Of a stretch of DNA of 64,000 bases, positions 53,661-64,000 are shown one piece after another. The notes beneath the pieces were generated by a model. The model was given only the letters and a program-made list of their open reading frames with translations, did not search any database and was not told where the DNA came from. Origin of the DNA: Vanessa cardui (lineage: Eukaryota > Arthropoda > Insecta > Lepidoptera > Nymphalidae); assembly GCF_905220365.1 (NCBI RefSeq), contig NC_061143.1, positions 1,364,001 through 1,428,000 of the forward strand, written 5' to 3'. Both the position numbers and the translations under genes were made by a program. How positions within the stretch are numbered: the first letter of the stretch is position 1; each line of letters begins with the position of its first letter.

Positions 53661-54254
53661 TTACTGAGAAATCGGATCTGATCATTAGGTATATATATCT
53701 AGATAGTGTCGTAATGCAAAGAACTAAAGGAAACGAGTCAACTATATTATCTTAGTGTGCGTGTCTTGTACGCTTGACGCTTGCCATACGTCATTCACTT
53801 TACTAGTGTGCGTGTAGTATTTTGTACGTCGCATTCTCCGGTTGGTCAGTCTATCTAGACATATAAATAAGTAAACGCGCTTATGATACACAAATGAATG
53901 GAATTTAAAAAATGCCATGTTCAATCAATTGGAACAAGAAAGGATTAAATTATTCTTATTTATTTCATTTTGTTATGCGACGTAAGTCAGACTAAATTTT
54001 CAATTTTAATATAGCTTTTAAGTGTATTGATTGAAAGTTGATATTGCTGTACTAATAATGAGTCTTGGTAAAAGAAAATGCGTGTCAAATTCGTGTACTT
54101 CCGGACATCGACTATATGTTTTAGCTGTAGAAACAGACCGGACATACGTTTTTACAACACTATTAAACATAAACCGACTATGTTTATACAAATCTAAAAG
54201 CAATTTGTATTCATAATCACATCTAACTATCGCCTTTTTATTATTTAATTTTTT

Positions 54255-54480
54255 TTTATTTGACAACATCACATACATTACTCTGATCCCAATGTAAGTA
54301 GCTAAAGGACTTGTGTTATGGACAATCAGAAGTAACGACGGTACCACAAACACCCAGACGCCAAGACAACTAAAAAATTAATGATAATCTACATCGACTC
54401 GGCCGGGAATCGAACCCGGGACCTCGGAGTGGGGTACCCATGAAAACCGGTGTACACGCCACTCGACCACGGAGGTCGTC
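54255..54480 (-). mobile_element. tRNA-derived SINE, family 2 (copy 3)
   Basis: Full-length copy with head ending CACGGAGGTCGT and B box GGTTCGATTCCC on the minus strand. Confidence 0.8.
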
Positions 54481-54835
54481 AAATTTTTATAATTCGTATT
54501 TAGTTTACTATCAAATGTATATAAGTTGATATCATATGCATAATTTAGCAAAAATAATATGGTTATCACAACCACCGCGTTCCTATAAAGCTAAATAAAC
54601 ACGCAAGCATTAATATTAAACTAGTTATGTAGTATATAGGTATATAAAGGTATTAATGATTAAAAGATTAATTTATATCGCAATAAATAAACGGCTTATT
54701 TATTTTTATTGCGCCGCTGTTAACTCATTCACATAACATTCGATTACGTACGCGAAGTAAATGACCATTCATTCATGTAGCCTCGTATCCCTGGAGCAAC
54801 AGGGTGAACAGAAATGACATCGATTTACGCACTTA

Positions 54836-55112
54836 TTACGACACAACTTAGATGTAGCATCGGAGAACTCAATAAAACCAATTACTGATTGAAGATTGAA
54901 GGGCTGATTCACACACACTATAGAAACAGCTCCCTAACGCGCCATTCGACGCTATTCGTCGCTATAGATTCCCGCGTCAGTTCAACTCGATAAAGCGAGC
55001 ATGTAAATATACATGTCAAATTGACGGATATTTTAGGTCATATGATATTACAAGTTATTACGTTTGTGTACAGCTCATATTCAAATAAGAAATAAATATT
55101 GATAATTTGGGA
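54836..55112. mobile_element. MITE family 2, one-ended copy
   Basis: The left end ACGACACAACTTAGATGTAG and family interior are present. The right end is lost where a Metulj-like 3' fragment begins (about 55118). Confidence 0.6.
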
Positions 55113-55115
55113 TAG

Positions 55116-55245
55116 CGTAGAAATTCTGCCACATATGCATTCAACCAACCCGCATTGGAACAGCTTGGTGGAATATGTTCCAAACCATCTCCTTAGTGGG
55201 AGAGGAGACCTTATCCCAGCAGTGGGAAATTTACAGGCTGTTGCT
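55116..55245 (+). mobile_element. Metulj-like SINE 3' fragment
   Basis: It runs from GAAATTCTGCCACAT to TTTACAGGCTGTTGC and inserts into or truncates the neighbouring MITE. Confidence 0.8.
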
Positions 55246-56114
55246 AATTTACTGTTTCTGTACTGTTAGGATGCAATAGGGGTGACTATTTGAGATAATT
55301 TTGACTCCTATTTGCATTATGCAAAAGTGAACCATTTTTGAGTTATCAAGTGATTACGTCGAATTACGAATAACCCTGTATATGCAAAAGAACCGCTTAG
55401 AAAACGATAGTCAACTATAATTTCGGTGAATGCACAACACATAGCACATCTGCGTTCCTGTTCTTAGTCCGTTTAGCTCGATTGCTTATCTGTGTAATAA
55501 TTGCGGCCGGATGACGTAAATACACTAAAGTTTACAATGTTCGCTATCTTGATGTATGATCTATTTTTGGGTGTTATTATGAACGGGCATGTCATACCGC
55601 TAAACGATTGCCGGTTATTTTTGTTGACACTGCTGCATTCCCGCGCTTTTTTTTAAATTTTTTTTGTTAACGATTTTTGTTTTTTTTTTTTTTTTTTTTA
55701 ATTATCTAGCAACTACCTACACATATACTGAAATAAAATATATTATTTTTAAGTAATCTCTGACGCAAGTCTTTTAAAAAGTTATTTTAAGTAAAAGTTA
55801 ATTGGCAAAAGCTGGGCTCGGTCGATTCCTGCGAGCTTATGGGCAGGAAGTCAGTTTAGACGTTTGTGTCAACAGTAATGCGATTCTGTAAAAAATCACT
55901 TCGCATCTCACTTGTGAAATGTTGAAAATTAATTTACAGTCATATGTCGTTTTGATACGTGAATCCTATTCATTTTATAATTTTTAAATTCAATGTCGAA
56001 TATCACACTCTGACTTTTTAACTTTGCCGTTTAGTAAATTTAAATCGTTTGTAAAAAAAAAAATGGTAGAAAAAGCTAATTATTTGATACAAGATTTTGT
56101 AGATGATAAAAAAG

Positions 56115-56358
56115 CTTGGTGTTAATACCTGTTCACTTCCAGGATATATTAATTTAAATAATTGTATTTAACTAACATGACGTTGTATTTTTTAAATGTT
56201 AAAAAAGAGTAACTCCTGAGTTTCTTGCCGGTTCTTCTCGATAAATCTACTTTTCGAACCGGTGGTAGCTTCACTTAATTGTAAAATGACGATTCAAAAT
56301 AGCTTGTAAAAGCCTACTTGAATAAAGTTTATCTTGATTTGATTTGATTTGATTTGAT
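56115..56358 (+). mobile_element. LINE 3'-end repeat, family A, with TTTGA tandem tail
   Basis: Sense-orientation copy ending CTTGAATAAAGTTTATC and then five TTGAT/TTTGA repeats at about 56334-56358, which marks its 3' terminus. Confidence 0.7.
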
Positions 56359-57117
56359 TCGACATTTCACGCTCGTGTTGTGAGGTGAGTTTCGATTTTC
56401 TTGTTACAGAATAGATCTACTGGTTCTCGAATAATGAAATGGCCAAATTACACATTTTGACTAAGGTGTAAAGGGAGATCACGAGAGAGAGGCCCTGTTA
56501 AGTTAGGGCGTGTGGAGGTTGACTCTCCATAAAAAGTTTCAATAAAGAATATTGCAACACTAATGACTTTCTAGTTGACTGCACACCATGGGATTGAGAT
56601 GATCGCCTCCAGGCTGTTTCAAATAACAAAAAAATATTTATTGTCGTATATTGTCAGGCCTGAACTATTATATTCCGAACCGGTGGTAGATTTTCGACTA
56701 TCGATAAGAAAGTGTAAACACTTCCATTTTGAATAAAGGTTTTTGACTTTGATTTTGACCATAAGATCGCCATTTTTTTACAATGTAAGCAATAATTACT
56801 TGGCTTTGCGTTTCTTGGCGCGAATATGTTCACACGTTCAAATGTTTACATAAAAAATGAAATATAATTTCAGTAGAACAGGAAGACAATAAGTTCTATA
56901 AATAAACTCGATAGTGAGTCTTCAACAAATGTATTACACAATCCGTCGCAATCATTTTACAATTTCTCTTGACAGATAATCCTGTACATATCTATGCCAG
57001 TCTTAAATATTGAACCACATATTAATATATTATTATTAATTCAAGATTTATTAACATAAGAATTAACAATATTAAATGCTTAAATATATATATACAAATA
57101 TGAACTAAAACTAGTTA

Positions 57118-57120
<3 letters not shown>

Positions 57121-57205
<85 letters not shown>
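57121..57205. repeat. TA dinucleotide microsatellite
   Basis: An uninterrupted TA run of about 85 bases. It may be length-polymorphic, and the assembly may be imprecise here. Confidence 0.98.
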
Positions 57206-57207
<2 letters not shown>

Positions 57208-57823
57208 TATATATTGTATATTCAAGATTAATAAATTATTAAACAATTAATTACAAAATAAAAGCATATTATTTAATAATGTAAAATAAAAAAATCGGTT
57301 GTAATATAGTATATGATATAAGATTTTAAATTAACATGGTTATTTTTATTAAATACGTGATATTTACCATGTTGTATTTTTTATTTACATGATACTCGTG
57401 AACAAGACATTCGTAGATAATGTCGGAATATCGAGCTCCACTGGATAAAAATAAAGTACATGGTAAATGTCCCGTATTAAATGTAATAGTATATGATAAT
57501 ATTAAATATGACATCTTATGATATGGTTCCGCGTTGGAGACTCAATCCCTAGGCTACTTTACTTGACCCTCCCCTTGCTAACAAATCATTCCTTACCAAA
57601 TTGTAAACACTTCTTGTGTCTGGGCGCGTCGGGTCAGATCGCCTACATGTCTTATTCAGAGTCAATTGATCCTCGTTAAAGCATTGCCTTTCTTTGTATT
57701 CTCTGTTTGATAAAATGATTACATCTGTTTGTAGAATGTAAAATGCTCGTTTCATCGTTAAGTACACCTATATATATATAACAGATTAAACAAATCCATA
57801 TTCTATAAATTAATGTATACAAC

Positions 57824-58122
57824 AAACAACAACAGCCTGTAAATTCTCACTGCTGGGCTAAAGGCCTCCTCTCCCTTTGAAGAGAAGGTTTGGAACATAT
57901 TCCACCACCCTGTTCCAATGCGGGTTGGTGGAATGCACATGTGGCAGAATTTCTATGAAATTTGTCAGATGCAGGTTTCCTCACGATGTTTTCCTTCACC
58001 GCTGAGCACGAGATGAATTATAAAGACAAATTAAGCACATAAAACAGCGGTGTTTGTCTGGGTTTGAACCCGCAATCATCGGTTAAGATGCACACGTTCA
58101 AACCACTGGGCCATCTCAACTC
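57824..58122 (-). mobile_element. Metulj-like SINE copy
   Basis: Full-length with an AAC-repeat tail and head ending near 58122. Confidence 0.85.
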
Positions 58123-58577
58123 TCTCGATATTAATGTATATTTAATATTTATTACCTACAAATTCTACTTGTGATTAATAGTTTTTACATAAATTTAGAT
58201 AGGCAATAATAGAATAGAATATTATAATTATTCATTTTTGTTGGTTTTTCCGCTTTAAGGAAAGTTAAGCTATATATAGCTTTGGATTCTATCGTTTCCC
58301 AGCAGTGAGTTATTTACAGATTGTTACATTAGTTTATATTGTCGTAATATTTTACATTATTCGCAATTTTTATTATTAATTCAGTTAGTATGTGAGTTTA
58401 ATTACATTGAGTTGTTCTCATACATACTGTAGATGTTAGAATTATTGAAATGTCTGTCATACGTAAGTTTTTAAGATTGAACACCTGCGTTTATAATGCC
58501 GTACGGTATAATATGCTCATATGAATTTTAATTAAATATCGATAAATTAATAAAGCATATTATTGTAAATGAGGACT

Positions 58578-58745
58578 TAGGTTACAACGTCTGTAACTTA
58601 ACCGATGATTACGGGTTCGAATCTAGGTAAGTGCCACGAAATTTTCATATGCTTTGTATGAGTTTATAAGTACCGATTGTAAAGGAAAATATCGTGAGGA
58701 ATGAGTTGAATTACTTGTGTGTAGTGTAATTAGTGTAGTGTTCTA
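58578..58745 (+). mobile_element. Degenerate Metulj-like SINE head
   Basis: CCGATGATTACGGGTTCGAA and AGGAAAATATCGTGAGGAA are recognisable in a decayed copy cut off by the next SINE. Confidence 0.55.
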
Positions 58746-58755
58746 CCAACACGCA

Positions 58756-59064
58756 TTAAAACAACAACATCAGCATGTAAATTCCCACTGCTGGGCCAAA
58801 GGCCTCCTCTCCCTTTGTAGGAGAAGGTTTGGAACATGTTCCACCACGCTGTTCCAATGCGGGTTGGTGGAATACACATGTGGCAGAATTTCTTTTTGAA
58901 ATTTGTCAAATGTAGGTTTCCTCACGATATTTTCCTTCACCGCCGAGCACGAGATGAATTAGAAAGACAAATTAAGCACATGAATCAGCGGTGCTTGCCT
59001 GGGTTTGAACCCGCAATCATCGGTTATGATGCACGCGTTCTAACCACTGGGCCATCTCGGCTCT
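58756..59064 (-). mobile_element. Metulj-like SINE copy
   Basis: Full-length, tail at 58756 (AAAACAACAACATCAGC) and head ending at 59064. It lies inside the older degenerate copy: CATTAAAACA recurs on both sides (58753 and 59065), consistent with a target duplication. Confidence 0.85.
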
Positions 59065-59920
59065 CATTAAAACAGCATGGTGCAATTATCTCCTAACCTT
59101 CTAAACGCAAGGCCCAGTAGTCGGTCATCTGCAGTCTGATAGTCTGTAGTCTGCAGTCTGCGTACTACTACTATTATTCTTGTTATGTACTTACGTAAGT
59201 TTTACATAACGCTGCCGTGCCTCAGCGGAAACGTGAAGTCAAAATTGAATTTATAATGTTATGCCTGGGAGCGCAACTTGACCAGATAATTAATGCATTT
59301 GATTTATATATAAAATACATAATAATTCTTTTATGTATATAATTGCTTTATATTTAACACGTCTTTAATCATTTCTATATTTGTTATGTTCACGCTAAGA
59401 TTGCAACTTTACGGTCAATTATATGTTTTTTTTTTTAATTTATTACCTTACATTGTAACAGTATTTTGGCACGGATTAAAACATATTTTTATATAATTAT
59501 GTTATTTACGACCTACTAGATCTACTTAATAATTTTTAGTTATGAATGGTTTTTTTTTCAGTGTGGTGATAAATACCCCATGGCCATATAATGGGTTAAA
59601 TTGATTAATTATCATAAATGCGAAAGTGACTCTGATTGTCTGGATATTGATCATTCACGGCAAAATCAAGCAATAAGTTTGAATTTCATGGAAAGATAGG
59701 CTAGGCTACTATATTTATTTATTTATTAAGGCAAACACAACAGGTTACAATCACATAGAGAGTATTTCTTAAACATTAATAGTATCGAACAGATTATAAC
59801 CCTAAGGGTGCATGCACAACATGACGGGATTGCCAATTATTACAGTTAACTAATTCCAATACAGGGTAACAAATTCCAATATAGCGAACACCTGATGATC
59901 AGCCCGAAAACATGGTCTCA

Positions 59921-60213
59921 CAGGGCCGAATTTAGGGAAGGGCAACCGGGGCAACTGCCCTGGGGCCTCCACATAAGTGGGGGCCACAAAAGTTTTCAGT
60001 GAGTTTACAAATACCGAGATATATTCAAATTATAATAATCTTACTACTTAATATTTTAAAAGTTACCGATACCAGTCACTGATTCAAATTAATAAAACAT
60101 TAAGCTAATCCATTAATCCATTATATAATTATTAGGATATCCACGCTCCTGTTGGTCAAGGGCCTCCACTGCTTTGTGGCCCCAGGGCCTCCAGACCTTT
60201 AAATCCGACTCTG
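59921..60213. mobile_element. hAT-type MITE with 8-bp target duplication
   Basis: The 293-bp element has inverted ends CAGGGCCGAATTTA and TAAATCCGACTCTG. The 8-bp flanks differ at one position: TGGTCTCA (59913-59920) and TGCTCTCA (60214-60221). The interior repeats GGGCCTCCA near both ends. Confidence 0.8.
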
Positions 60214-60829
60214 TGCTCTCAGTCTCATTACAGCGTTAAACAAACATTGTTCTGGTAAAAACGTGTTAATTTTTAAACATAAAGTCATAATTTTATTGTA
60301 AATACGTTTTAAAAGCGTCTTCGTGTTGCTATGATTGTTTATTTGTCAGTTCCCTCGTTTAGCACAAATGTGTAGAGGACGTAACACGTGCGTCCCAGCT
60401 TACGATCGCGTGATTCTATTTTTTTCTACAATTACAAGTGCGTGTTTATTAATTGCCTACACGAGCTGAGATGGATCAATCTCTAATAGTTTTTTTTTTT
60501 TTTAGTATTTGTCATTTTTATTTGTTCAATGATTTTTTTTATGTTGACGGTACTCGCGATGTTAATACATATGGTAGTGTGTTTGACACAAGGTATATGT
60601 TTGATTATAAGTTAAGTTCCGATATCTTATCATTAACATTATCATAGAAGGTTACATAGGAGGAGAAACGATTGGCAGGTAGAGGAGAAAGACGAAATCT
60701 GCCGAATATGAGTCGTCTGATTGGTTTGAATGATTTATTTTGGCCTGGGAAGGTACCACCGTCAGATATTCTACGGCCCTCCGTATTGTTGTTTTTCAGT
60801 TTGAAATGTGGGTGAGCCCGTATTCCTCG

Positions 60830-61079
60830 ACTTGGTGGTAGGGCTTTGTGCAAGCCCGTCTGGGTAGGTATCACCCGCTCATCAGTTATTAAACTGCCAA
60901 ATAACAATACTCAGTATTGTTGTGTTCCGGTTTGAAGGGTGAGTGAGCCAGTGTAACTACAGGCACAAGGGACATAACATCTTAGTTCCCAAGGTCGGTG
61001 GCACATTGATGATGTAAGGAATAGTTAGTATTTCTTACAGCTTCATTGTCTATGGGTAATGATGACCACTTACTTTTAT
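60830..61079 (+). repeat. LINE 3'-end repeat, family B
   Basis: A good copy from TTGGTGGTAGGGCTTTG to GATGACCACTTACT, preceded by a second, shorter piece at about 60752-60820. Confidence 0.6.
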
Positions 61080-61089
61080 CATCATCATC

Positions 61090-61218
61090 AATTATTTTTA
61101 TCATCCCGACGTTTCGAGCACTTTACAGCGTACTTCAAATAGACAAATGTCACCTCAGTCTACCCGTGACCACGAACGCTGTAAAGTGCTCGAAACGTCG
61201 GGATCATAAAAATAATTA
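61090..61218. repeat. Inverted repeat with 42-bp arms (CCCGACGTTTCGAGCAC)
   Basis: AATTATTTTTATCATCCCGA and on to CTTTACAGCGT (61090-61131) is mirrored at 61177-61218 with one mismatch. The same sequence, unpaired, occurs at 4448-4535. CTCGAAACGTCGGG with GTGGTCACGGGTAGACT resembles termini of Penelope-like elements; that assignment is tentative. Confidence 0.7.
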
Positions 61219-62142
61219 ATATACGCGATTTAAATCCGTTAAAACTAGTTTTATTTCAATACTTTTTTTGCCTAAAGCATGACAACTAACACCCTAAAAC
61301 GCAAGCGAAGCCGCGGGCGACTACTAGTATTGAATATGGAAACATTCAACAAGTCTCTACATGACATGTTTCACGTTTATTTTTTATCATAATGGGTAAC
61401 GCCGACAACGAATTGCTTATTGACCAGAGTGCACCAACGGAAGTAATTAGTGATTCAGACTCGTTTACTCCATGCGTGCTTACGAATGCTGGAAGGTCGA
61501 GCGTTCTCTAAATAAAACCCCTGTTGAAACTCGGTAAAAGATTATTGTCATGATTCTATACATATAATAAAAATGGAGTGTCTGTATGTAATATTCAAAT
61601 AGCCTTTTTGTACTCAATGCATATGTATGTATACACGGTACATATACCAAATTAACATTTTTTACAATTTTTGTCTGTCTGTTTGTTCCGGGTAATCTCT
61701 GGAACGGCTGGACCGATTTTGACGGGATTTTCACTGGGAGATAACTGATGTAATAAGGAGTAACTTAGGCTACAATAATTTTTTTTTGTTAAATTCAAAT
61801 GTCTACAAAGTCGCGAGCACAGCTCTTTTTTACATATAATCATGTGAATGTATTTGTCACACACACACACATAAAACGCTGAAAGTTGAGATGATGAGGT
61901 GAGTATAACAGGTAATCGTGGGTTCGAACTCAGGCTAATACATTTTCATATTAAGTACATGGATTAAGGGAATAATCGTGATGTAACCTGCTTTGTTGGA
62001 TGGTAATGTGTCATACGTGTAATAAACACTTCTACCAAAAAAGAAGAAGAATGCTTTAGTCCAACTCCAAATAGCGGACACACACATTTACATAGTGCAA
62101 CACAGCTAACGCAAATAGTAAGTCTTTGACTGTGAAATAAGT

Positions 62143-62303
62143 ATAGTACGACACAACTTAGATGTCGCATCGGCAAATCCGAATTAAGTACGCTATCCCA
62201 AATTATAAATATTTATTTCTTATGTGAATATGATCTTTACACAAACGTAATAGCTTAGTTTTATTGAATTTGTCGATGCTATATCTAAGTTGTGTCGTAC
62301 TAT
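62143..62303. mobile_element. MITE family 2, short copy
   Basis: About 160 bp with ends TAGTACGACACAACTTAGAT and ATCTAAGTTGTGTCGTACTA bordered by TA. The interior is deleted relative to the copy at 948-1226. Confidence 0.85.
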
Positions 62304-62724
62304 ATGTATCTTTTGTAAATTAATATTGAACCGATGTTTTGATTTGGAAGTTTAAAAATAGAACAAATTGTTTCGTGATTTATCATTTATATTTACTAGT
62401 TTCTACATCCGTGTTTATTTAGAATATTAATATTAGTATCATGTAGGCTATCTTGAGTTGCTTTTATTCGTGTCATTCTTACAGCGACATTTTCTATGGG
62501 CAGTGGTAACCATTTACCATAAGGACTTGTTCCCTTAAGAATCCACCGCGCAGAAATTACTAGGATTTTTTAATATACCTCCAATTATGATGAAAGATTG
62601 TGTGATAGGATATGCGGAGTGGTTACGACAATAGCTCAAGGGATCAGCAACGATCCTGAAAATCATTGCTCTGTTGACGCTGTGTTATAGAAAAAAAAGG
62701 AAAATATTATTTTTTAAGTATATC

Positions 62725-62945
62725 AAAATCAAAATAAACTTTATTCAAGTAGGCCTTTACAAGCACTTTTGAATAAGTAATTTTACAAATAAGTGAAGCT
62801 ACCACCGGTTCGGAAAGTAGATTCTACCGGGAAGAACCAGCAAGAATTTCAGTAGTTACTTTTTTTTCAAATTTTAAGTCATGTTATTTAATACAATTAT
62901 TTAAATTAATATATCCTGCTTGGAACTCAACAGGTATTAACTCCA
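62725..62945 (-). mobile_element. LINE 3'-end repeat, family A
   Basis: A copy of the repeat described at 13912, with short ATCAAA tail repeats at its left end. Confidence 0.65.
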
Positions 62946-63162
62946 AGCTTTTCTGTCATCTATAAAATCGTGTATCGAATAATATGCTTTTTCTACCAAT
63001 GTATTTTCTACAAACGATTTGAATTTACGAAACGGCAAAGTTAAAAATGTCTGTTGTCAAAAATGTTTTATGTAATTTTATTAAAGAATCGAATACTCCT
63101 CAAAATACTAAATAGGTTTTAATGGGTACAATAATACGAGTAGCGTATATATCGGAATAACA

Positions 63163-63325
63163 CATATCGCTCATCCAGAACGACATCGTCACAATTGCAA
63201 AAATCTCTAAAATGACTTTTTCATTCCATTTTAGAACGTGTGTACGAAATGAGTCCGTTTGGAATGAAAAAGTCATTTTAGAGATTTTTGCAATTGTGAC
63301 GATGTCGTTCTGGATGAGCGATATG
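63163..63325. repeat. Perfect inverted repeat: 66-bp arms, 31-base loop
   Basis: The left arm 63163-63228 (CATATCGCTCATCCAGAACG to TTTTTCATTCCA) and right arm 63260-63325 are exact reverse complements over all 66 bases. The loop is 63229-63259. It does not match the MITE families in this window. RNA from either strand would form a long uninterrupted hairpin. Confidence 0.95.
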
Positions 63326-63844
63326 CCAAATTTATAAAGACTTCGTGTGAATAATACTTGACAAGCAGCTCTTAAAACGCAAACGAAACCGCGGTCAACA
63401 ATTACTATTTTATGTTTATATAATTTCATCACAATGTTGCCCAAGATGTTCAAAATCTGACAAGAATATAATTTTCATTATTCATTGTTTAATATTCCTA
63501 TTCCACTTACGAAACTCACTTATCGGAAGACTCACGACAATTACAACCTATTAATCCTCTAAATATCATTATCAATGTCAATAAAATTGCATGCAATAAT
63601 ATATGACAGTATTATTGCATTGATAGACGTTTATTAATATTTCATGAACATAAATGTAAGAATGTCTGCAATAATCTATATTGTCTTTAGATGTTATCCA
63701 TGGTGCTATTTTTAGCGGCTCTCGACGTCCGATACGTCTTGATAATGGCGATAACGGAAGTCAACAGGGGAATGATATAATCTTATTCGCACGTGCCGAT
63801 AATTTTTATTTGTCTGCATCGATATATGTATATCATATACTATA

Positions 63845-64000
63845 TATAAATAAATATGAGACAACATCACATACAGTACTCTGATCCCAATGTAAGTAGC
63901 TGAAGCACCTGTGTTATGGAAATCAGAAGTAACACCTTCACCGCCGAGCACGAGATGAATTATAAATACAATTAAGCACATATATATAGTGCTTGTCTGG
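63845..64000 (-). mobile_element. Chimeric SINE: family-2 tail fused to Metulj-like head region
   Basis: 63845-63933 is the tail and body of SINE family 2, ending in GGAAATCAGAAGTAAC. It passes directly into the Metulj-like sequence ACCTTCACCGCCGAGCACGA at 63934 and runs off the window. Both parts are in minus orientation. Confidence 0.75.

Larger units (their letters stand above)
53361..64000 (+). other. Probable first part of a long intron of the RGS12/loco-type gene
   Basis: Exon 3 ends at a clean donor (CAG then GTCAGTG) and no RGS, Ras-binding or GoLoco coding sequence appears in the remaining 10.6 kb. The stretch holds SINE, MITE, hAT and LINE fragments listed separately, a TA microsatellite and a long perfect inverted repeat. 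Unassigned sequence between these is AT-rich, with no frame that resembles a known protein. Confidence 0.6.

Noticed and set aside
57549..57767. A 72-residue minus-strand frame ending in SVYNLVRNDLLARGGSSKVA.
   Set aside because: It looks vaguely coding at the C-terminal end but I could not link it to any family, and it is probably a remnant or chance.
60453..60647. A 64-residue frame starting MPTRAEMDQS.
   Set aside because: Spans a long T run, has no homology I recognise and no splice or codon support.
1..64000. CRISPR arrays, operons, riboswitches or prokaryotic defence systems.
   Set aside because: None seen. Repeats are dispersed transposons or satellites, and all genes are spliced eukaryotic types or a eukaryotic transposase.

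Overview
This is nuclear DNA from an insect, almost certainly a butterfly or moth. Three things point there. The genes have many small exons in an AT-rich background. Two tRNA-derived SINE families recur throughout, one resembling the Metulj-type SINEs of nymphalid butterflies. Several MITE and LINE-tail families typical of Lepidoptera are also present. I see no prokaryotic, viral or organellar features. All gene identities come from recalled family sequences; no database search was run.

Layout, left to right: UNC50 (+, 1608-5759, six exons) converges on an intronless 6-kb CABIN1-like gene (-, 6079-12105). CABIN1 is divergent from the mitochondrial ribosomal protein gene MRPS26 (+, 12560-13389). 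MRPS26 converges on POLR3D/RPC4 (-, 13678-24670, nine exons), whose fourth intron carries a complete pogo-like DNA transposon (18433-22090) with an intact 805-residue transposase. POLR3D is divergent from a small four-exon gene that I propose as the securin (+, 25458-26534). TRAPPC2/sedlin follows (-, 26989-29784). It is divergent from a REC114-like meiotic gene (+, 30409-31875), which is followed on the same strand by NDC80/HEC1 (+, 32313-38736, 13 exons). NDC80 converges on NOC3L (-, 39265-48834, 13 exons, 799 residues). NOC3L is divergent from the 5' part of an RGS12/loco-type gene (+, from 49448). Only the PDZ and PTB half of that gene lies in the window; 53361-64000 is probably one large repeat-filled intron, with the RGS, Ras-binding and GoLoco exons beyond the right edge.

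The genes do not form a pathway operon. They are mostly housekeeping genes in alternating divergent and convergent pairs with short intergenic gaps. Three neighbours between 25.4 and 38.7 kb (securin candidate, REC114-like, NDC80) all act in chromosome segregation or meiotic recombination, which may be coincidence. Summed exon lengths are divisible by three for every complete gene, and splice phases agree at every junction, so the exon models are internally consistent.

The rest of the window is dense in mobile DNA. Besides the pogo element there are hAT-type MITEs with 8-bp target duplications, a 1.7-kb TTAA-flanked element with internal palindromes, two palindromic-end MITE families, about 13 Metulj-like SINE copies, four copies of a second SINE, and several LINE 3' ends. 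At least four insertions lie within about 25 nt of a splice site. A perfect 66-bp inverted repeat at 63163-63325 is the strongest unexplained structure.
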